Shown piece by piece: positions 6,631-10,506 of a stretch of DNA of 10,506 nt. Below the pieces are notes generated by a model. The model made no database searches, was not told where the DNA came from, and saw only the letters and a list, made by a program, of their open reading frames with translations. The stretch's first letter is position 1, and every line of letters starts with the position of its first letter. The stretch covers positions 1-10,506 of the forward strand of contig JBGUHV010000171.1 of assembly GCA_045112425.1 (NCBI GenBank), given 5' to 3'. This stretch comes from CAG-103 sp045112425. GTDB taxonomy: Bacteria; Bacillota; Clostridia; Oscillospirales; Oscillospiraceae. A program made the position numbers and the translations under genes.

Positions 6631-7375
6631 CGATCTCACCATGCGCGTCTGCGCGGAGATCTGCCGCAGCGAAGGCGTTAAGGCGCGCGAGATTGCGCAG
6701 CACCTCGGCGTCGACCGGCAGGAGGTCAACCGGACGCTCTATCGCTCGCCGCTGCTGCAGGAGCTCTGCTGGCAGGATCGCGACGCCCGCTGGCATGGGC
6801 TGATCCGGCAGGGAAGACCCCACGGCGGTCTGCAGGAGTTCTCGGGCTATTACGGCCTCGTGCGCGATTTCCTCACCCTCAATGAGGAGCAGTTTCTCGG
6901 CCTGCTCACCGAGGGCTGTTACCGCATCGGGCGCAGCCTGAGCGACACACGCGGGCTCTTTCACTCGTTCCGCGACGCAAGAGAGACGATGCTCCGGCTC
7001 TTTTCCGACCTGCGAGACATGCTCGGCGACCGCTGTCTCGACTGGGAGATCGTGTTTGAATTCCGTCTCAAGCGAGGGAAGCATGTGCGCATTTATGCAG
7101 ACGTGATCGTCATCACGGAGGAGAAGGTCTTCTCGCTCGAATTCAAGATGAAGGACGCCGTCGACCCGGAGGAGATCCGGCAGGCGGCGAAGTATGCGCC
7201 GTATCTGGAAATCGTCTTCGGCCCGAAGTACGAGGTCATCCCCGTGCTCGTGCTCACCGCCGCGCAGGAGCTCTTTCGCTTCGAGCCCATCGGCGGGCGC
7301 GACATGGTGCTCCCCGTCGCCTCGGGCGACATGCTCTTCAATGTCTTTGACGAATATCTCGGCTTTCTGCAATAA
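6623..7375 (+). CDS. Winged-helix plus PD-(D/E)XK nuclease-like protein
   Basis: A 250-residue protein. Residues about 4-50 read as a helix-turn-helix or winged helix (EGVKAREIAQHLGVDRQEVNRTL, residues 17-39), the type used for DNA binding. The C-terminal half fits a PD-(D/E)XK nuclease core: acidic residues at E142/E146, D160 at the end of a beta strand (YADVIVI), then E173-x-K175 (SLEFKMK). A helix follows with Q187-x3-Y191, the common accessory motif. The strand VIPVLVLTAA (205-214) resembles the end of nuclease domains fused to DUF2075/Schlafen-type helicases. The ATG at 6623 overlaps the GNAT stop by 8 bases; the frame opens at a TTG at 6617 with less support. No helicase, methylase or toxin partner is nearby. 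Its place at the end of a lipid operon is unexplained. Nuclease activity is inferred from motifs only. Confidence 0.65.
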   Translation: MTDDLTMRVCAEICRSEGVKAREIAQHLGVDRQEVNRTLYRSPLLQELCWQDRDARWHGLIRQGRPHGGLQEFSGYYGLVRDFLTLNEEQFLGLLTEGCYRIGRSLSDTRGLFHSFRDARETMLRLFSDLRDMLGDRCLDWEIVFEFRLKRGKHVRIYADVIVITEEKVFSLEFKMKDAVDPEEIRQAAKYAPYLEIVFGPKYEVIPVLVLTAAQELFRFEPIGGRDMVLPVASGDMLFNVFDEYLGFLQ

Positions 7376-7407
7376 AAGACAGGACTGCAATCGCAGTCCT
7401 GTCTTTT
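7374..7407. terminator. Bidirectional intrinsic terminator between convergent genes
   Basis: A perfect 15-bp stem (AAAAGACAGGACTGC at 7374-7388 against 7393-7407) with the 4-base loop AATC. Each strand ends in a run of four T after the GC-rich part, so it works in both directions. The left arm starts inside the stop codon of the nuclease-like gene and the right arm overlaps the stop codon of the opposing gene, so one hairpin serves both transcripts. Confidence 0.92.
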
Positions 7408-7891
7408 AATATCCTCTTGCCGCTTTATCCTTGCCAACGCCGCAGCCGGGATTTGAGAGCAGACAGTTGTGCTGGCATCCACCGCAGTGGTCGGCACGCT
7501 CCGTCACGCGGATGCGCTCGCCGGGCTGAATCGCGCCGCTTCCCGCGCGGCGGATGACACACCGGCGCCTTTCCAGCGCCCGGAGCAGAAATCTCAGAAT
7601 GCCCGGCGGCGCAATCAAAACGCAGTCGGTCTGCGCCTGCAGCAGCGCCTCGGCCGCGCGGGCTGCCCGCGCTCTGACCTCTCCGGCGGATTCCGCCGCC
7701 TCCCGCAGCCCGAGCCGCCAGAGCAGCCCGGCGTCCGGCGCTTCCCGCAGCAGGGGTTCTTCTGCGATTACGCCGGCGTTTTGAAAAACGGCTTTCGCAT
7801 ATTCCATACACTCCGGCGCGGCGAAGATTGGTCGTCCGGCGGCGGAGACCGGCTCCATCTCCGAACCGGGGCAAAATACGGTGATCATCAT
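7406..7891 (-). CDS. Degenerate histidine-phosphatase-like protein with a four-cysteine C-terminal motif
   Basis: A 161-residue protein. The layout recalls the histidine phosphatase (phosphoglycerate mutase) fold: a short N-terminal strand, a region in place of the SSPxxRAxxTA helix (FAAPECMEYAKAVF, 23-36), ESAGEVRARAARAA (67-80), and then VLIAPPGILRFLLRAL (91-106) where family members have VSHGxxIRxLL. Both catalytic His positions appear lost: RHG is replaced by CPG (7-9), and the second His lies in a PPG. The C-terminus carries C136-x2-C139-x3-C143-x6-C150 with H135 and H141, a possible metal or Fe-S site. The start is the first of two tandem ATGs, with GGAG 10 bases upstream. It follows the YyaL-type gene by 4 bases, so the two are co-transcribed. 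A longer frame to 7993 only shadows that gene. Function is unknown. Confidence 0.68.
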   Translation of the reverse strand: MMITVFCPGSEMEPVSAAGRPIFAAPECMEYAKAVFQNAGVIAEEPLLREAPDAGLLWRLGLREAAESAGEVRARAARAAEALLQAQTDCVLIAPPGILRFLLRALERRRCVIRRAGSGAIQPGERIRVTERADHCGGCQHNCLLSNPGCGVGKDKAARGY

Positions 7892-7895
7892 AGGC

Positions 7896-9857
7896 TCAAA
7901 GCTCCGTGGTCGGGCGCTCGCAGGCGCCGTTGCGGCAGCGGTAATACATGGCGCCGTGCTCCGGGATCGGATATGCCGCCGTGAACGGTGCAATCTCCGA
8001 GAGCGCCCTCGCCGTCTCCGGCGTTTTCAGCAGCACGGTGAGGTTCGGTCTTGTCTCTGCGCGAAGATCCTTCGCCAGTGCCTCCGGCAGGGAAGCTGCG
8101 CAGACGACGAGCTCCTCCGTCTCCTCCAGATATTCGAGCATCGCCAGCAGCGACACACAGCACGCGGCGGGGTAGCGCTCCATGGCGCCCGCGAGATAAC
8201 GCAGCTGCTTCTCCTCCGCCTCGATCAAGCGAGTCTCGCCAGTGAGCCGCCCGAGCCGCGAGAACACAAGCGCCGCCATGCCGTTGCCGGACGGGATCGC
8301 GCCGTCCTCCAGATCCTTCGTGCGCGTGAGCAGCTGCTCGCCGTGCGCGCCGTAGGGGAAGCACCCGCCGCGCTCCGGGTCGAAAAATACCTCCAGCAGC
8401 CGGTCTCCGAGCGCCGCAGCGCGCGCCAGATGCTCCGTTCGGAAGGTGGTTTCGTAAAGTGAGATCAACCCCCAGGCATAAAACGCGCAGTCCTCGAGCT
8501 TTGCGTCGAAGGCGGCGTCACCGTCGCGCCAGCGGGCGAGCAGACGCCCGTCTTCGCCCCGCAGGTTTGTTTCGATGAAGTCGGCCGCCTGCTCCGCTGC
8601 CCCAATCCAGTCGGGTCGATCAAAGACCAGCCCCGCCTTCGCGAGCGCGCCGATCATCAGCCCGTTCCAGGCGGTGAGCACCTTGTCATCCCGATGCAGC
8701 GCCGTGCGCGTGAGACGGTATTCGCGCACCTTATCGAGCGCGTCCTTCTCCCAGACGGGCGCCCGCTCCCAATCCTCGGTCTCGATCAGATTCAAAATGT
8801 TCTTTCCGTGGAAATTGCCTGATTTTGTCACACCATATCTGCGGCAGAAGGCAATCGCGTCCATGCCGAGGAGACGGCTCAGCTCCTCCTGCGTGAAGAG
8901 ATAGAACTTTCCCTCCTCGCCGTCGCTGTCGGCGTCCTGCCCGCAGTAAAAGCCGCCCTGCGGATCGCGCAGCTCGCGCAGAACATAGTCTGCCGTCCGG
9001 CGCACGATTTCAGCGTACCATTCGCGCTTTGTCATCTGATACGCCTCGGTATAGGCGAGCAGGAGCAGCGCGTTGTCATAGAGCATCTTCTCAAAATGCG
9101 GCGCGAGCCACTTCACGTCCGTGCTGTAGCGCGAAAAGCCGCCGCCCGCATGATCGAAGATCCCGCCGCGGCTCATGCGCTCCAGTGTCAGCTCCGCCGC
9201 TTTTTGCGCGTTGTCATCGCCCGTGAGCCTTGACCAGCGCAGCAGGAAAATGAGATTGTGCGGCATCGGGAATTTGTTGGAAAAGCCCGTTCCGCCCCAG
9301 ACCTTGTCCGTCCGGCGAATGAGCGACTGCGCCGCCATTTCAGCTAGGGATCGGCGCGGCGTGCCGGGCGCTGCTTCCTTCGAAGCCTGCAGATGCTTTG
9401 CAAAGGCTTCGCCCTCGTCCAGCAGCTTCTGCCGTTCGTCGTGCCAGAGCTGCTTTGCGGTTGCGATGAGGCCCATCAGCTCGTTTCGCTTTAAATACGT
9501 TCCGACCCAAAAGGGCTTCTGCTCCGCCGTCATCAGCACCGTCAGCGGCCAGCCGCCTGAGCCCGTCGCGGCGACGCACGCCGCCATATACACCCCGTCC
9601 ACGTCCGGCCGCTCCTCGCGGTCGACTTTGACGCACACGAAGGTCTCGTTCATGGCCTGCGCGACGGTCTCATTTTCAAACGATTCGTGCGCCATCACAT
9701 GGCACCAGTGGCACGTCGAATAGCCGATGCTCAGAAAGATCGGCTTGTCCTCGCGCTTTGCCTTCTCAAAGGCTCTCTCTCCCCATGCCATCCAGTCCAC
9801 GGGGTTGTCCTTGTGCTGTAAGAGGTAGGGGGATTTTTCAAATTGCAGCTCGTTCAT
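7896..9857 (-). CDS. YyaL/SSP411 family protein: thioredoxin-like domain plus six-hairpin glycosidase-like domain
   Basis: A 653-residue cytoplasmic protein of the DUF255 (YyaL, SSP411/SPATA20) family, with typical length. The N-terminal domain has the hallmark NPVDWMAWG (18-26) and a thioredoxin-like active site CHWCHVM with C49 and C52, then VDREERPDVD and GGWPLTV. The C-terminal two thirds form the alpha/alpha six-hairpin region, with FDHAGGGFSRYS, HFEKMLYDNA, GQDADSDGEEGKFY and LTAWNGLMIGAL all easily seen. The family is widespread from bacteria to mammals; its biochemical role is not established as far as I know, although redox or carbohydrate-related functions have been proposed. A strong promoter and GGAGG site precede it, and it heads a two-gene unit with the degenerate histidine-phosphatase-like protein. 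Nothing appears broken. Confidence 0.93.
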   Translation of the reverse strand: MNELQFEKSPYLLQHKDNPVDWMAWGERAFEKAKREDKPIFLSIGYSTCHWCHVMAHESFENETVAQAMNETFVCVKVDREERPDVDGVYMAACVAATGSGGWPLTVLMTAEQKPFWVGTYLKRNELMGLIATAKQLWHDERQKLLDEGEAFAKHLQASKEAAPGTPRRSLAEMAAQSLIRRTDKVWGGTGFSNKFPMPHNLIFLLRWSRLTGDDNAQKAAELTLERMSRGGIFDHAGGGFSRYSTDVKWLAPHFEKMLYDNALLLLAYTEAYQMTKREWYAEIVRRTADYVLRELRDPQGGFYCGQDADSDGEEGKFYLFTQEELSRLLGMDAIAFCRRYGVTKSGNFHGKNILNLIETEDWERAPVWEKDALDKVREYRLTRTALHRDDKVLTAWNGLMIGALAKAGLVFDRPDWIGAAEQAADFIETNLRGEDGRLLARWRDGDAAFDAKLEDCAFYAWGLISLYETTFRTEHLARAAALGDRLLEVFFDPERGGCFPYGAHGEQLLTRTKDLEDGAIPSGNGMAALVFSRLGRLTGETRLIEAEEKQLRYLAGAMERYPAACCVSLLAMLEYLEETEELVVCAASLPEALAKDLRAETRPNLTVLLKTPETARALSEIAPFTAAYPIPEHGAMYYRCRNGACERPTTEL

Positions 9858-9863
9858 GGCGCA

Positions 9864-9868
9864 CCTCC
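9864..9868 (-). promoter_or_regulatory. Ribosome binding site of the YyaL-family gene
   Basis: GGAGG on the minus strand lies 6 bases before the ATG (9857) and confirms that start. Confidence 0.8.
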
Positions 9869-9878
9869 GATTAGGTTT

Positions 9879-9907
9879 ATCTTAGCATGCCCATTTTTTC
9901 CCGTCAA
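9879..9907 (-). promoter_or_regulatory. Sigma-A type promoter of the YyaL-family gene
   Basis: On the minus strand, TTGACG (9907-9902) and TAAGAT (9884-9879) are separated by exactly 17 bases. TGC directly before the -10 box gives an extended -10. Transcription would start near 9872, leaving a leader of only about 15 bases that holds the ribosome binding site. This leaves no room for a riboswitch or leader peptide. Strength and use are inferred from consensus only. Confidence 0.8.
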
Positions 9908-9909
9908 TG

Positions 9910-9934
9910 AAAACAGGAGGCCAAGAGCCTCCTG
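9910..9934 (-). terminator. Intrinsic terminator of the lipoprotein gene
   Basis: An 8-bp perfect stem (CAGGAGGC at 9914-9921 with 9927-9934) and a 5-base loop, followed on the minus strand by TTTT. It begins one base after the lipoprotein stop codon and ends just before the -35 box of the next promoter. The T-run is short, so read-through is possible. Confidence 0.75.
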
Positions 9935-9935
9935 C

Positions 9936-10391
9936 TTAAAACCACATTTTGTAGTAAAACCAGTGCGGAACGATGCGGATCGTGGTTCCGCCGTTGCCTG
10001 CACCGTCAGAATATTCCCAAGTGTCCTCGTCTTTTGGATAGAAGATGCCGGGAGCGTTGTCCATGAGCGCAGGCTGATCATCCGGCGCGTAATAGAATCC
10101 GAAATATGTGCCGGATGGCGCTATGCCCATGCCGCCCCAATAAAACTGCACGATCGGCTGCTCGCCGTCATAGACGCCTTCAATTTCTGCTTTCCCGAAG
10201 CTCTTGTCCTGATTTGTTCCGGCGAGCTGTCCTTTGGCAACGGCGGTGAGCTCCGTTTCGTTTTCCAGTACGAACCGAAAAATCTGATGTTTCATAGTCG
10301 ATTCGTGAACCGTGCCGGTCATGCGCAGACAGCCGAAGAGCACGAACGGCAGCATCAGAATGCACGACAAAACAATGAGCAGTTTCTTCAT
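9936..10391 (-). CDS. Putative lipoprotein of unknown function
   Basis: A 151-residue protein with a typical lipoprotein signal: two Lys after Met, a hydrophobic core, and LFGC (18-21) as the lipobox, which makes C21 the likely lipidated residue. The mature part is short, rich in aromatic residues and Gly, with a notable stretch GGMGIAPSGTYFGFYY (about 86-101) and a Trp/Tyr-rich end (PHWFYYKMWF). I recognise no characterised family. Base composition is visibly less GC-rich than the lipid operon. The gene starts 4 bases after an upstream minus-strand gene and has only a weak GGTGAT site, so translation is probably coupled. A hairpin terminator follows its stop. It would sit on the outer face of the cytoplasmic membrane. 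Confidence 0.72.
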   Translation of the reverse strand: MKKLLIVLSCILMLPFVLFGCLRMTGTVHESTMKHQIFRFVLENETELTAVAKGQLAGTNQDKSFGKAEIEGVYDGEQPIVQFYWGGMGIAPSGTYFGFYYAPDDQPALMDNAPGIFYPKDEDTWEYSDGAGNGGTTIRIVPHWFYYKMWF

Positions 10392-10395
10392 TTCA

Positions 10396-10506
10396 TCACC
10401 AAAAATGCAGCGCCGTCAGCGTCACCGCGCTGAAAATAATCCATGCGCGGAAGGTCTCTTTCCGGCGCAGGATCGACCAGATCGCGCAGAGGCAGCCGAA
10501 GGCGAG
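10396..10506 (-). CDS. C-terminal end of a small membrane protein, cut by the window edge
   Basis: The minus strand is open from the right edge to a TGA at 10398-10396 and encodes 36 residues: a hydrophobic segment (LAFGCLCAIWSIL), a charged loop (RRKETFR), and a second hydrophobic segment (AWIIFSAVTLTALHFW). This looks like two membrane helices joined by a cytoplasmic loop. The stop lies 4 bases before the lipoprotein start, which fits an operon. No family can be assigned from this fragment. Confidence 0.55.
   Translation of the reverse strand, partial: LAFGCLCAIWSILRRKETFRAWIIFSAVTLTALHFW

Noticed and set aside
7892..7993. A longer start for the histidine-phosphatase-like gene on the minus strand
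   Set aside because: The added residues are Arg/Ser-rich and only shadow the end of the YyaL-family gene. The ATG at 7891 gives a 4-base spacing and a ribosome binding site.
9843..10433. A 196-codon plus-strand frame over the lipoprotein gene
   Set aside because: It is antisense to a gene with a clear signal peptide, lipobox and terminator, and its translation has no recognisable domain.
1..10506. tRNA, rRNA, CRISPR array, insertion sequence or tandem repeats
   Set aside because: I found no cloverleaf-like segment, repeated spacer pattern, transposase or terminal inverted repeat. The only clear inverted repeats are the two terminators.

Overview
The window looks like chromosomal DNA of a high-G+C member of the Clostridia (Oscillospiraceae/Lachnospiraceae-like Firmicute). 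The basis is the small integral-membrane DgkA, Psd and Pss sequences of clostridial type, strong GGAGG ribosome binding sites, and tight packing with overlapping start/stop codons. The taxonomic placement is an inference from family resemblance, not from a marker gene.

Positions 18-7375 (+ strand) hold eight tightly packed genes that almost certainly form one operon; its promoter lies left of the window. In order: a DgkA-type lipid kinase; a CarS-like (archaeal CDP-archaeol synthase family) CTP:phospholipid cytidylyltransferase; a CDP-alcohol phosphatidyltransferase of the phosphatidylserine synthase type; phosphatidylserine decarboxylase; a UbiA-superfamily membrane prenyltransferase; a PEP-synthase/rifampicin-phosphotransferase-like dikinase without the PEP-binding barrel; a two-part GNAT-like protein; and a wHTH plus PD-(D/E)XK nuclease-like protein. 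The first four give a chemically complete order: lipid alcohol, lipid phosphate, CDP-lipid, phosphatidylserine-type lipid, then ethanolamine-type lipid. The next three are the kind of enzymes that could make or modify an unusual lipid core or head group. The final nuclease-like gene does not fit a lipid operon and is the odd member.

Positions 7374-7407 carry a near-perfect bidirectional terminator between this operon and a convergent minus-strand block. That block (9857 down to 7406) encodes a YyaL/SSP411-family protein (thioredoxin-like plus six-hairpin glycosidase-like fold) under a clear sigma-A promoter with an extended -10. It is followed by a degenerate histidine-phosphatase-like protein with a four-cysteine tail.

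At the right edge, also on the minus strand, a short membrane-protein gene (cut by the window edge) is followed by a putative lipoprotein gene. This unit ends in its own hairpin terminator just upstream of the YyaL promoter. I see no tRNA, rRNA, CRISPR array, insertion sequence or tandem repeat.

The best candidate for an undescribed system is the lipid operon, above all the pairing of a CarS-like enzyme, a UbiA protein and an orphan dikinase with Pss and Psd. The substrates cannot be read from sequence. The simpler alternative is that CarS merely replaces CdsA in ordinary phosphatidylethanolamine synthesis.
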